Assembly: GCA_021432635.1 (NCBI GenBank)
Contig: MU270090.1
Span: forward strand, 124,001-188,000
DNA: 64,000 bases
Reading direction: 5' to 3'
Origin: Thozetella sp. PMI_491
Taxonomy: Eukaryota; Ascomycota; Sordariomycetes; Chaetosphaeriales; Chaetosphaeriaceae
Below the pieces are notes generated by a model. It was not told the DNA's origin, made no database searches, and was given only the letters and a program-made list of their open reading frames with translations. Shown one piece after another: positions 9,242 through 22,443 of the stretch. The position numbers were made by a program, and so were the translations under genes. Numbering within the stretch: position 1 is the first letter of the stretch; every line of letters starts with the position of its first letter.

Positions 9242-11660
9242 AAGGCAGATACGGATTTTATTCGCGTACATACTTATATTCTCGCTGATGTATATAGTGT
9301 CTCACTTTTAATCAGTAACTGTCATGTCAAACACTCTGGTTGCTTAAGTCTTCTTCGCTAGGGGCATTGATGATGGCATGTCTTTGCTTCAATGCTGCTT
9401 CCGGTAGGTGCATGAAACAGCTCATTCGCTGGAATTCTAGCGCAGCATGAGTACCGCACAGCTTCGCAACGCTGCACTCCGAATCTCTTGTTTCGGTAAC
9501 CCCGAATTGCGGTACAGTACATGGCTACTCAGTCAGCTTGAATACAGTCGCAAACGAGGACCTGATTAGTCTACGTGATATGAAGCAGCTTTCTCAGCCG
9601 CAAAGAGTGGCAGAGGCCACAGGCAGGTTTAGAGCAATCGTCGGCTACCACTCTGCTCTGTTGTGTTACCGCATGCATGCACTGTCCTCTGCATGGGCCT
9701 ACGTCAAGCCTTAAAGGACTGTGCATTTCTTTAATCCCTGCACAGCCGTATTACCTCCTTGACCGGTCCGCTCTTACTGACACTTGCTCTGAATCATGGT
9801 AAAAGGATATTTTTAACCTTATTGCGCCACTGAGAATGCTAAGGTAGAAAGATCTTTCGCGCAAGAGTTGACTATATATATACTCCGTGTACCTACCACA
9901 TGGGACAAGAAATCTGCAGGTAAATGCGCGGTGAGGCTAAGGCCAGGGACCGCAGCTAAGAGTAAGGAGACCCGAGACGTACAACCAGCACATGAGTCAC
10001 AAAGATTCTAGCCTTTAGGAGTGGGAGAAATAGCAGATACATGATACTATACTGCGTACCATATTTATTCGAATAGGGCTTGCAGTCCAAGCCTAGAGAC
10101 GGTGTTGGAGCGATAACGTATATATACTGGGGATCTACCGCATTGCAACTTCTCCGGAGTAGCTGACATGAAGGGCGAGTCAGATTTGGTACAGCACAGC
10201 GAGGAGGAAGGGTTGGTAAGACTAACAAAGCGTAGCTTTTCCATTTGCTCACGCAAATCGGAGAATGTTCAACGCGCGAGCGTTCCGTCGCCACTAGATT
10301 CACCTCTCGTTACTGGTGAAACAATAGTTACGTAGAAGAAATGGTAAGCTGCCCAGGATGACTCAAACTGGGTAAGAAATATCGCTTCCGCCTCCTTAAA
10401 TGTATCACTGAGATCACCCATACTCGATCGAGTTCCGGGCAAGACTTTGGTGGTTGTCAGCTAGCGACGGCCAGCAATGGTGATGAGTTCAGAGTGGACC
10501 AAGCCCTGTAGATGACTAAGAGCTGCTTAACTTGGCTACCGTCCGCCGGTGATTTGGTGGTCTGAGTGATCAACTCTTACGAGGTAGATAGAGGCCTTAA
10601 ATTGTGCAGAACGAACTCCAGTAAGACAATAGGGTGACAAAAATCCAATGGCTGCCACCTGATAATTCCAACCCATCTCCCCCAATTAATCCATCTATTT
10701 CATCATGCCGTACTTTATTTTCGTCATCACATTCAAAGCTGGAAAGTATGCCCGACTAACTCCCCCCCAAAAGTCCCCTAGGCAAAGGAGGCTATTTGTT
10801 TTGACCTTGGTAGAACGATTTGTCAAAGGCATCGATATCCCGAGAAGCCTTGGCGCGGTAGAAGGTCCTGTATTCACTAGGTGAGGGATGGGATACAGGA
10901 CTGTCCAGACGTAGGTAAAGATTGCTATCGACGAAGAGGTCTTGATCTATGTAATTCTGAAGTTGGAAGGAGTTCTTGTGCTTTGGAGGTTTCTGTGAGG
11001 CGCAGTGGGAACTGGAGTGCTGGGATGTGTTTCCGTCAGACTGGGTAGATGGGGATGTCTCGGCAGAGCTGGGTCTAGGGAGAAGAGAGCGAGGGCATTA
11101 GCGGCGCCACTGAAGAAGTAAGGAGAACCCCGAAGGTGGACAGAGATGGTGGGCCTCGTGTCTCTTGGGTCCTTTCTGCTTTAATCCTTGGAAGAGGAGG
11201 GTGGTACCTCGTCACGCTTTGGGAGGGTCGACACGTCGTCGAAGACGAAGAGGTAGCCGCCATGGCGAAGTATATATGAACAGGCACAAGAGGTTTTAAG
11301 GCGCTAAGGAGTTAAAGTAATGGTGTGTGATGGAAGCTAAGAAAGAGGACTCCTGGAAGGTACAGGTGGTTGACCATGACAAGGAGAAAAATTGAGAGGA
11401 ATTGTGAACTCAGGGAGGGAGGATCTTTGGAATATATATCCTACGCTCTTTCCAGAGGTGAAGTATGGGAGGGACCATCCATTGATCCCAGCACCACACG
11501 AGACAAGGATGTGAAAGTACCGATGTACCTGGCCGGGGGAGGGGTGAGAATAGAACAGGGGAGCCACAGCACCGTCCGGGTTCTTTATTTTTCATACTGT
11601 CCGATCTGGCCAATGAGGCGCTGGACGCAACTCTTTGGACTTTTTTTGGCGACTTCTTTC
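9242..11660. other. Gene-poor region, left part
   Basis: Apart from unremarkable short open frames I find nothing that resembles a known protein. Composition is mixed and no terminal repeats were located. It is the start of an unusually long gene-poor segment that runs to 17.19 kb. Confidence 0.5.
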
Positions 11661-11700
11661 GACACACACCCACCACTCATGACACACACCCACCACTCAT
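11661..11700 (+). repeat. Exact 20-bp tandem duplication
   Basis: The 20 bases at 11661-11680 (gacacacacccaccactcat) are repeated exactly at 11681-11700. Two perfect copies head to tail indicate a recent slippage event. Confidence 0.9.
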
Positions 11701-13712
11701 GCCTCGTCACTCAGCATACGCACCAGGGTGACAAAAACCAACCTCGTAGCCAAAAACGGTCGGGCCTCCCCAATGGCTGCCCCAAACTGCCGTCGGCAAC
11801 GTTCCGGCAACCCATCAAAGTCGTACGTCAGACAGCTGGCCGATGTGGCTTGCCAGGCACGGGGTGGACAAAAAAAGTGACCCTCAGGGGCAGCAAAATT
11901 GTTAGGGGAAGAAGGTCTTTTTTTTTTTGTCCCCCGCGTGCCAGGCCACCACAACGGCAACTGCTTCCAAGCCTCACCGAAAGCGCAGGTGCTCGGAGCT
12001 GACCCCTCGTCTCTACCATTGTTTCTCTAGGGGGAAAAAAAGCTCAGGCCCGCATGGCCCCACGCCAGCCTCCGTGCATACACCCCTCCGGCGCCATACA
12101 GTGGTCCGGAGACTAATATCTCCTTCGATCCTGTCCTCCTCTCTAAGATCATCCCCAAAGGTGCAGATTTCCTTTGGTGAGACGCCGCTCAGCCAATAAC
12201 CATAGGAGGAGTCATCTGAAATGAAGGTCTTGGAGCCACCCGACTTTCGTCTTGAAGTGAATTGCTAGTTGAATGCATAGAGCTTCGCCACCGCTGCGAA
12301 ACGAGGAACGGTAGTGTCGATTTCCAACCCAAGGGATGTCCAAGGGTTACGTACCTGCTATTTTTCCTACTCCAAAAGCGCGGAATCTTTGCAACTCCTT
12401 GACTGGTCGTGCGTATCAGGGTTCCCTAGGGCAAATTACATTGGTTGCTTCTCTCCCGTAGTCCCCCCACGACCTGACCAACAGCGCTCTTCTCCACCTG
12501 ACGGGTGGTTCAAGACGGCCGCCTGGGCCGCACATGCATGTTGACCAAAGTTGGGGAAGCGGTCAGACTGGGGCGATTGACTGAGCTAGAGGGGTGTACC
12601 TAGGGAGGGTTGAACAGCCGCAGACCGCTAATCCACCCCTTTTGGAAGACGTAGGAGAAGGCGTGGAGGACGCCGGCGCGGGTCGGGTATCTTACGTATG
12701 GGGCTCAGACGAGGCAGCTCCTGCCCATACGACTCAACGAAATTTGACTTTCCGTAACGACCAACTTCAAGGTAGCTCTGTGGTATCTCAGGAAACAGGA
12801 CGAGTCACGTACTATGTGTGCATTAATAAAAAAGATGGCGAGAATGGTATTCCTTTTCGTTTTTGCTATGGTCATCATCCGTCAGAATGGACGATAAGAG
12901 CTTCGCAAGAAAACAGGGCGAACCTCTCTGGGCGTCCACTTCAACCTGTCAGCCCACACTCTTGATATTTACCTGACGGTACGATGTACTACATCAGGTT
13001 TTGAAAAAGGCTCGCTGCAAGTGGGTTGGCGCTACCGAACAACTCTACGGCGAGGTATGGCTTTCGGGTCGGGGCGGGCACAGTCCCAAAAGGGGAGGGA
13101 GGCGAGGGGTGGTTGCATACTATCTCCTCTGTACTATGTATCAGCAGTGAAGGGGTTTCGGCCTCGGCCGTTGGGTGGACAAGGGTGGTGGGGAGGAAGG
13201 AGGGAGGGGTGCCCCCCCGTGTGGAAATCCTCCCCACACAGGCCCTCCGCTTCGCAGGGCCAGTGTGACCGGGCGCACTGATTTCGGACTTTAGTCAGAA
13301 AGTAGGGGTGCCCGTAGCGCATGCTTCTTTCGGTTAGACTGGAATCTGAGCCGAAGTACTGTAGGGACCTGACGCTACCGTAACCATCTGCTATACGGAG
13401 TACGTACATCTACCTCACCTACTGCTTACGGCTAGCTGGTAACCGCGATCTTCTGCCTTCGGATCGGCCTTGCTAAAACGCGTAGCGGCTGCTTGTTGGC
13501 TGCCGACAAGACCTTCTAGTGCCAACAGTAGGAGTACCTATGGCTCTTGGTCGCTGGGAGCGCTCCGCTCTTTAGTTTGCGAGGCACTCTAGGACTAGGT
13601 TAAAAACCCAATGGGCACAACATCATTAGAGCTAGGCCGTGCTCCACTCACTTGATTAGATAGGAGGTCTAGCCTTACCCATCTATCCTAGCAGCCGGCA
13701 AATAGACAGACA
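11701..13712. other. Gene-poor region, middle part
   Basis: No gene is supported. The stretch 13060-13260 is very G-rich on the plus strand (runs of gggagg and a block of seven C), which produces long but domain-free open frames. Confidence 0.45.
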
Positions 13713-13830
13713 GAGGATTCTGGGTGAGACAGCGTGGGCAATTAGGAGGATTCACGCCGGGCTGAGACGGACCGACGATTCTGAGTGAGACAGCGCGAGC
13801 AATTAGAAGGACCCACACCGGGCTGAAAGA
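13713..13830 (+). repeat. Imperfect 61-bp tandem repeat, two units
   Basis: Two units with a period of about 61 bp begin near 13713 and 13774; both contain attctg.gtgagacagcg, caattag.agga and gccgggctga-like segments. The differences between units are mostly G/A and C/T transitions, which would fit ancient repeat-induced point mutation, though two short units are too few to show it. Confidence 0.6.
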
Positions 13831-14949
13831 CATATCTGAGGGCCGGGCTTCAAAGCTAAAGTACCATACCTATTGAGGCTGAAGGGCAGTTCTGTAATGC
13901 TACCTAGGCATATGTACTTGGCCTCGTAATATCTCTACGAAAGCGCTGAGGGTCGATTCTAATCCATGAACTTGAGTTTTCTCATTCAGTTAGCACCTTC
14001 CTGCCTCCCGAGGTACGAGGAGACTGAGAAGTGAAGGTCGAAGGCGGTGATGGATACCGAGAGAGGTCGCTAACATATCAGCCCGCCTACCATGCGGTAC
14101 GAATAATGGGGCACAGCGAGCAGTGGATGACAAGGATGCCGGCCGGCGAACACATTGCGCGGACCACCTCTTCCAGGTCATCGACAGGGACCGTACTGGC
14201 CGGTTATGGTGACGCGGGGAGGGGTGGAAGCCGGAAAACAATGAACCTCAGGGCGGAAAAGATGACCGAAGTTAGATAATTCTCTACGACATGGCTATTG
14301 GCTGAGACTCTAAAATCTGGAAACGAAAAGAACAGAAAGGTGGGCGAGATACTCGTGGGGGAGAAGGGAGAGGAGGAGCAACACGGCCACTCCCTTTTGT
14401 GGCGGGTTAAGGTAGGTAACTTAGGTACCTCAGTGCCGATGTATGTACTTAATGTGGCTTGAGGCATACTACGAATCCCGTGGATCAACCCACGCATCTG
14501 CCTGGAGTGCCCACAGTCCACACAGTTCGCACACACTGTGAGCTCTTACCTGCACACCACCAGCCGCGCTGCGAGATGGGCTGGGGTTTCAGAGCTCTTT
14601 GGCAACAGAAAGAAACGCCGTCGGCTGCGACTGTGAGAGGGCTCGAATAGCTCCACACCTCTTGTCGACATCCTATTTTTCCCTCTTCGTGCCGCTACGT
14701 GCGCCGAAGACATACTGTACGTAGTATAATCTTGCCCTGCTTCGATAGGCCTTGATGCGGTATTGCCCATCGCGCAGGCATCGCGCCACAGGCTCGAGAC
14801 TCTTGTGACCGGCAATCTGCACGCAGAGGTCTGCCATCTTCTCCTTTAACTTCACCAAATCGTTCTGTTAAGGTCGTATAGGGCATTAGCGTCGAACTCC
14901 AACTGGACAGCCATGCCGGTCGGAGTTTGCTAGGAAATTAGACTTTATT
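13831..14949. other. Intergenic, no gene seen
   Basis: Open frames here lack recognisable domains. An aacttaggtacct motif of the recurring palindrome type lies near 14418. Confidence 0.4.
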
Positions 14950-14955
14950 GTAAGT

Positions 14956-15120
14956 CGCAGGGGTAAGTTGGGATTTTCCCCAGTTGCAGGGGTAAGCCAG
15001 AATTCCTGACTTGCAGGGGTAAAGCCAGAATTTCTGGCTTGCAGGGGTAAGGCCAGAATTTCTGGCTTGCAGGGGTAAGGCCAGAATTTCTGGCTTGCAG
15101 GGGTAAGTTGGATTTCCTAG
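14956..15120 (+). repeat. Minisatellite of about six 28-bp units with an inner palindrome
   Basis: The motif gcaggggtaa recurs about six times at 27-30 bp spacing. In the three central units the rest of the unit is gccagaatttctggctt, holding a 15-base near-perfect palindrome (gccagaa-t-ttctggc). The outer units are degenerate: the left one carries ttgggattttcccca, which is also palindromic but different in sequence. The array would form a row of hairpins in single-stranded DNA or RNA. Confidence 0.9.
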
Positions 15121-15343
15121 TTATAGGGCAGGTCTACTCCGTGTTAGCCACCGTAGAGCGGGCAGGAAAAATAAAACTCCAGAAGCCAATCACGTTGCAT
15201 TAGCTTACAGTTAATACTTTCTATAATCTCGTTACCAGCGTCCAGTATAAGCCTATTACACCCATTCCTAGAAGGATGCCGGTAGATCAAAGAATAATGT
15301 ACTATGCTCAAACGTATCAGTATAGGTTACGATGAATACAGGG

Positions 15344-15376
<33 letters not shown>

Positions 15377-17193
15377 GAGTAAATATTAGCTATCGAAGCA
15401 TTTGGTTAGACATCAAAGGAATATTACGTTATAGATCGACAGCATAAGAGCAAGTGCTTTACTTCTGCCCAAGACACATCAATATACTGTTCAATAGTTA
15501 TAAAATAGCGAGCTTAGTGTCCAGAATTTAGCAATCGAACCAGCAACTTACTGCATACCTCCTAAGAACCCACCTGACAAGACTAACACTAATATTGGTG
15601 AGAATACACAACACAGAGGATAGATAGGGCACTGACAGACTAGGTGATACAACTTTTCCAGATACCAGAGAGCAGCACAGGGAAGTAGGAATGCGTGAGG
15701 CAAGCAGACAGAGCTTGCGCATCAGGGGCACATCGGGGCCAACATCCCGCCGCCTAGTGGAGCAAAGTCAGGCTCTATATAGGAGCACTGCCATCCCACC
15801 TATGGGATATGTCTAGCCTATGGATACCATAATACATTGCTATTGCTCCTCAGGATGTCTAATCCATCGAACTCTGCACACTCGTTTGAAATGATAAAAA
15901 GACTGCAAATATTACCCGCATGTGCGAGAGAGCAACTGAGCCGCTAGCTGAACTAGTCCCTATGCCGCCCCCATCTGACAAGACGACAGGGAATGCCAGT
16001 CTTATAACTGGGAGCGGGAACGGAGGCCTTGCATGGGCGCAGACAAAGCAGGCAACTCGAACAGAGAGCCTTAGTATACCGCGGTAGCAGACGAAGGGGC
16101 GGAGAACCCTGACAGGCCAAACTAGGCCCAAAATAGTAACTTAACCATCGCGGAGGAAACCTTATTTCGAGGGACCAGAGTCTCGTGGTTGTTGCAAGGG
16201 GCGATGGGTTTGGTTTTGTTACACCCGGAATTTCGTTGCGGTGGCTGGCCCGGGGAAAGAAATCACCACTGACCAAGCTGGACAGGAGGCCGTGCAAACC
16301 AGAAAGGGTGATTGGTGGGCAGAGGTTCTGTATTCGAACCCCACGAGCGTTCCTCTTTTTTTTAGTATCCGCCTCATGATAGGTTTACGTCAGCCTGTGC
16401 TGCCCACCTCGGGATCCTAGTAGTCCTTGTCATTCCGGCCATGCTTTTGGATTGTGCGGCTACTGGCCACCATTCACGAAGCTGGTAGGCCCAGCAGGTT
16501 CTTTCCTAGACGTGACAAAGGAACACTTAGATGGATACAATGAGGTACGGTGCCGTTTTCAGGGACGAGGGCTTAAATGGTACGCCGTTTAGCAAACCGT
16601 TAAAACCATATCGAGAAACTCAGTAGCAATCTAGATTGGGTAATTTACACTTGAGTATCTAAAGCCTTTTTACATCAGTAATTGTACACTTTCAAGTATT
16701 GCCGAGCACGTCTTTTACACTCAATGCATTCAGGTTTCCTTTCGATTTGAGAGGTTCGAGTTCCTTTTAATACCTAGATACTTCTAAGTTCATAGATCTT
16801 CGGTGCAGCTCCTGCAACAGCCAATGCCCTGCATTCCCATCCCTGCACCTTGCACTGTTGCTCCGAAGCGGTAAACAGAACAAGGTTACCGGGTCTTCAA
16901 TCCGTATATGTTATTTGAAGTAGGGTGTTTAGATCTTTAGTATTGTTTCAACGGTTCTCTCTCCAAGGATCTCTAGTAGCAAGATTTTAACGACCGCCAG
17001 CGGGCGAAAAAAAATAGTAGGCGGCCGCATGATGTTGATGAGCGGGATAGTTCTTGTGGACCAAAAGGAGAAAACATTTGTAAATATTGTTAAAACTTAG
17101 GAGAACACAGCTTAAATTCTAATCAATTATTCTTGAAATGCTTCGATCGTAACATGAAGTCCCGCAATGCTTTCATACACGCTGGTGCTAATA
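15121..17193. other. Gene-poor region, right part, with a (TA)n microsatellite
   Basis: A (TA) repeat spans about 15345-15373. No gene is supported. The stretch 15470-16150 has a TATA-like box and compositional features that could belong to an old mobile-element remnant, but nothing firm. A B-box-like ggttctgtattcgaacccc lies near 16324, followed by a T run. The last part is the 3' flank of the ABC transporter. Confidence 0.4.
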
Positions 17194-20100
17194 TCAAGAC
17201 TCCTGCAAGTCCCATAGATTCTTGAATAAGCTGTCCCGCGATAAAAGGCTTCCGGGTGAGTCGTATTCCATGACTTTACCGTCCTGAAGGACAAGAACCT
17301 TGTCGAAGTCGGCCACTGTCTTCAGCCGGTGAGCAACTACCACCGCTGTCCAGTCGCTGAACTCTTTCCGAATCAGTTCATCTACTAGAGCCTCGGTTTC
17401 GCGATCCAGACTATTAGGAGGAAATGCACGTTAGCTCGTGTCTGTCGCGTAAATGGTGTCGGCCGGGAGGAGGAGCTTACCTGCTCGTTGCCTCGTCTAG
17501 CAGAAGGATCTTACTCTTCCGTAGAATCGCCCGAGCTAGACAGAAGAGTTGGCGTTGGCCGGCGCTCAGCCAGTCTGTATCCAACTCAGCATCGAGGCCG
17601 CCCTTTTCTTCTATAGCAGCTTTGATATTCATCTTCTCCAGCGCAATCAACAGCTCCTCATCAGAGGAGTTCCCCAGAGGATCTAGGTTGTAACGGACTG
17701 TCCCGGCCAAAAACATAGGATCTTGGGGAAGTGAAACGACAGAGTCCCGGAGGGCATTGAGGTTTAGCGTTGAGGTGTCAATACCGTCTATGTCGATGCT
17801 CCCCTGAGCCGGCTGATACAACCGTAAAAGTAACATGATTAGCGTTGATTTGCCGCTGCCGGACCGTCCGCAAACAGCAATCTTCTGTCCTGGCTCAATG
17901 TGGAGGTTGATATCTGTCAGAACTGTCCGGTCTCCGTATTTCGCGTACAAACCGTTCACATTAATGGAGCCCTTGGCGGGCCACTGGGCTGGCGGCATAT
18001 CCGGACCGTCCATCTCACGCGGAGTATCACGCTCAAACTCGTTTATACGAGTAATAGCGCCCAGACTCGTCTCAAGCTGGGTCCATGATGTAATCAGCAT
18101 GCTCAGGGTCATGCCAACACCCATGACGCTAGTCAAGGCAACACCCAAGAGACCCGGGCTAATCTTGTCCCGAAGAGCGACGGCAATGCCGATTAGCAGG
18201 GTAGCTAAGCCTGCGACCATGAGGTTGAGGGCGAGGGTCAACCAACGCTGGACACAGAATAGGAGATAGTATGGTCGCTGGGAGTCATTGAGGCGCCGCA
18301 AATTTTCATCTTCGGCATCTTTGGTCCAGCCGTAGGCTCTTAAAGCGGTCAGACCAGCAAAGGATGCGATAAAGTCGGAGTATAGCGGTGACTTGGCCTC
18401 GAGGTCGAGAAGACGGATTTGGCGAGAGGTGCGCAGGTAGAACTTCTGCAACACGTAGAGAGCACCAAAGAGCACCGGGATGACAATCGCGAGATATCCT
18501 GAAGCCACACAAGTGAGGATGATTTGTGAGATGCCGCCTATAACCTCTATGAGAAGGTCAGTATCACGATTCGAATCAAATTGGCAGACAATGCAACGGT
18601 CAAACCTACGTCCATAGCACATCATGAAGGACATTGGTAGCTGCATGTCGACCAACGTCATATCTTGACTGAATCTGCAGAGATAGTCAGCATTGTGAGC
18701 TCCGAATATTCGATATTCGCTGAACTATACCGATTCACGATCTCGCCGGTGTCTGTTGCCACAAAGTATGACAAGGGGGCGCTGGAGTACTGTCAGCTTC
18801 GTCGAGTCTTGGGGAGGCCACTTAGGATCGACTGACTGCATGGCAGCGTGCAAGACCTTCTTATGTAGAAGCTTTGCGGAGTGCGGAAGAATGATGATCA
18901 GGAAAGTCCTAACGGCGAAGTGTGTCAGTTCTCAGCCCTGCTCGACCTTGGAACCCGATGGAGAGACGGCGGGCTTACCAGAACTCTGCAAACATGAACA
19001 CCACATTCAAGATACCAAACATAACATAGATCCCGACATAGTAGCCCACGTTGGCATTTGAATCCACCTCGTTCGCTGAGGTCCACACGTTGAGCCATAG
19101 AGCTATTTTGGCAGCCTCTTGGTCAGTCAAGTCTTAAGAAGACGGGCAAAGATTTCACCTACACTGTGCGCTTCTGAACCCCACGTTTGCGACAGTGAAA
19201 AAGCAGAAGATTCCAAACCAGGTGTTACCCATCGACCTGACGTAGGTGATCAGGGAGTCCTTGTTCCGCTTGCCCCTGGACATGGTCTTCTTCTTGTCTT
19301 CTTCCTGCGTGGGTTGGGCGGATGTAATCTTGGCAATGATGGCTTCCTTCTCTAGCAGTTCTTGTTCGATGCTTTCGGCATCCGCCTCCGCCGCTTTCCT
19401 CAAATCGCCTTTCTTGAGGCCAAGGCTGTTGACGTACCCGCTGGCGGAATTCAGAGACTCGAAGCTGCCCCTTTCCGTGACATGTCCTTCCGTGTTCAAA
19501 ACGACGATGTTGTCGGCATAGGGGAGCAATTGAACTATCTTGCGTTAGAACTGCTGGAAAGTAACCCTCGAAGTCACAGAGAAGCTTACTATTGTGGGTC
19601 GCAAGGATGATAGCGGTGCGATTTTGCCTCAGCATCCCCTCTGGACCAATGGTGGCTGCAAAGCACTTCGAGTACGTATCGGCGTCCAGACCCTTGAGAA
19701 TGTCGTCTAAGACTATAATAGGCTTGCGGTTATAGACGGCTCGGGCGAGTGCCTGGCATATGATTAGGCGGGTGATCCCTAGTTGTACGCTCTCGTGGAG
19801 TATATGAAACTTACCACTCGCTGCTTCTGTCCACCACTCAATGACACGCCCTTGCTGCCAATGAGGGTATCGTGCTGTTTGGGAAGAACTGAGATATCTT
19901 CTTCCAGCTGGCACGCCCGGATCACGGTGTTATATAGGTCGTCATCGTATGGCTCATATGCCACGATGTTTTCTTTCACGGTACGATTGAGCAACCAGGC
20001 GTCTTGGTCACAGTACGCGATGTGCTCGGGGATGGTAAATTCGACCGAGCCAGCGAACATGCGTGCCTCTCCCAGCAGACCCTTAAGCAACGTGGTTTTA

Positions 20101-22443
20101 CCTGATGCCACAGGGCCGACGATGAGGGTCAACTCTCCTGGCATGACATCCATGTCCACGTCTTTGACGATAGGCCTGTCTGGCAATTCTCCCTTTTCCG
20201 CGGGATCGTCTGACACCTTCTTCTTCTTTGGTTTTGCTGGCGGGCCGCCAGATCCTTTCATGCCATCTTTAGGGGGGCCACGCGGCCCGCCTGGGCCCAT
20301 CTTCGGTGGAGGACCGTCCGGCTTTGCGTCTCCTTTCCAGCCAAAGGTTGCTCCCCGTACTTTGATGATGGGCTTCTCGGGGTTTTCAAACTTCTCGGAG
20401 GCCTCGTCGATTGGGGATGTCGAGTCCCTGGTTGAGGAAGCTGCGTCGGGGAGAGCCATAAGAGTCCGATAGTCATCTCTTTTCTCCCTCAGGAGAAAGG
20501 CCTGAATTCTATCGAGACAAGCCAGTCCAGATGCCAAGTTGGTCCATGCGTTGGTAAGGGACATGACCGGCATTAACAAAACGTTTAGCAAACTCAGCGA
20601 AGTGAATGCCTGAGCGACGCCGAATTGGCCGCTTCCAGAAACCTGTTGTACAATAGCGTACACCGTAAAGGTTACGGCGGGCATCAACAGAGCAGGGACG
20701 ATACCTATTGCGTGTCAGAAGTCGTGAAAGAACAGATCTCTCTGGTCCCTTCCCACTAAACGCATAGACAATGACTTACCAAGAAGCATGTTGCAGACTT
20801 GCATCCTACGGAAAGAGGTCGACCTGACAAGCTCGTAGTTTCGAAGCTCTTCGATCTGCATTTCGGCCTTCTCACTGAGACCTGCCACCTTGACACCCTT
20901 CATGGCACCGATCACATCGGCCGTGATACCGACGCGCTTCTGGATAGCTGCCATCCATTTGCGTTGCCGAGGCGGCACCAGCTTGCCAATCTGCGCAGCG
21001 AGAATTCCACAGATGATGCAAAGAATAACCGGGGCGATACAGCTGGCGCCGAGCTCCGTCGCAAGGAGGCCGAGGACAATACCGAATTGGATGACGCTCG
21101 GCGCGAGATCGACGATGTTGAATGTTGTGAAGGTGATTCTGTCAACATCTGTGCTCATGAGTGACAGGGCTGCAGACGAGTTGGCGTTCTCAGCTCGAAT
21201 GGTGATCATGTTCCGGTAGATGATAGTGACCAAGGCGCCTCTAACTTTAGTCATTGTCCGGAAAGAAACATGCATGTACCAGCGAGTGCATAACTGCGGG
21301 CAGCGTGGTTAGAGGGGACGACGGATAGGTGGAAACAAGGAGGAATTTGCAGGAAACGTACCCCCTGCATGAAGTAGGTGAGGAAGTATGCGGCGATTAG
21401 ACCGTATCCGTATTCTTTAGGCAAAGACGGACCCCCGGAGATATATCTAATACTGGCATTTACTAGATATGGTTGAGCGAAAGTGAGCGCCATCAAGGCG
21501 GTACGCGGGATGAAGGCTGTGACCAATTCCGGAAAGAACGTTTTCAACGATGCCGAAGTGAGACAGTGCTTGTTTTTATGATTCGCTGGTTATATTTGGG
21601 TCAGCTTGAAGCCTCGACCCGTTTTGCGATGCATATATCACTTACCAGCCTTCCACTGCTTAAGAAGTCTCGCATACAGAGCCTCGCCCTTGAGACTGTC
21701 GTCTATGGCGACCATGTCATCCATAGTCAGGTCCCTGCTGTATCCCTCCAGGAACATTGGGTTCAGCCAGGTGAAGAAGGTCCGGCCAAAGACGCCCTGG
21801 CGGTCTTCTGGAGCGATAGCCTCAGGAGGCAGGGACGTATGAGTAAACTTCTGTATAGACTCGATGAATATCAAGGCGATCCGTATGGCAAATGCCACGG
21901 TGAGAAGAGAAGCAATAATGGCATTTTCGTCGAGAAGCCACTGTGTCCTGATTCGCGGTAAATCTAGAAGGATCGTGAAGAAGAAGAAGACCTGAAGAGT
22001 GCCTGCGGGCCGCACCGACCGGCGATGCTCGAAATCGGACTGGGCGAGCAGAATCAAGGTAGTAAAGAGGGTGAAAATGCTGGCTGCCAGTGTCGTGCGC
22101 ACGCGCACGCCATATCCGCTGCCCCACAGAGCCGCAAGAGCTAAATGAAATGCGGCTAATATCCCGAAAGTGACCTGGGACCGTGTTAGTCGGTCATGCA
22201 ACGAGCTCCGTAGAAAGACAGGGCAGTCACCAGCTTCAGAGCCCGAACAACAGGCCAACGAACGAGGTCCTCGCGCTGGGCAAGAGCATAGAAGCGCCAG
22301 GCGGCGAGGAGAACTGCGACTCCGCAAGGCGCTATGGAGAAGAATGCATCCTCGAAAACCAGAGTGAAGTCGAAGCTGTAGCAATCACGGGCTGGGTCCA
22401 AGGCCGGCCCAAAGCCGTCGTCATTAGGACAGCGCACAATCAT
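17194..22443 (-). CDS. ABCC-type multidrug ABC transporter, full length, many exons
   Basis: The start is the ATG at 22441-22443 (MIVRCPNDDGFGPA, the usual ascomycete ABCC opening) and the stop at 17194-17196 after NLWDLQES. The order is TMD0, TMD1 (with FGRTFFTWLNPMFLEGY), NBD1, TMD2, NBD2. NBD1 has Walker A GPVASGKTT (about 20.1 kb), signature LSGGQKQR and Walker B IVLDDILKGLD, where Asp replaces the catalytic Glu; this degenerate first site is normal for ABCC proteins. NBD2 has Walker A GRSGSGKST (about 17.85 kb), signature LSAGQRQL and DEATSSLD. Introns supported by frame and splice sites include 17411-17480 (inside DEATSSLD), about 18552-18607 and about 18673-18731; others lie near 18.8, 19.1, 19.5, 19.75, 20.75, 21.3, 21.6 and 22.2 kb. 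It exports organic anions, conjugates or toxins across the plasma or vacuolar membrane, substrate unknown. NBD1 is preceded by a Pro/Gly-rich insert (20.2-20.35 kb). Confidence 0.93.

Noticed and set aside
11370-12002. 210-residue open frame on the plus strand
   Set aside because: Composition looks like translated intergenic DNA (runs of Arg, Pro, Phe); no domain, no splice-compatible neighbours.
15470-16150. Possible LTR-retrotransposon remnant
   Set aside because: A TATA-like box and a protein-like stretch hint at a fossil element, but no terminal repeat pair, primer-binding site or clear family match could be seen.
16300-16365. tRNA gene suggested by a ggttc..gaacccc sequence before a T run
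   Set aside because: The stems of a tRNA cannot be drawn and no A-box was found at the right distance.
19783-20472. 229-residue plus-strand frame inside the ABC transporter region
   Set aside because: It is the antisense shadow of the NBD1 exon on the minus strand.
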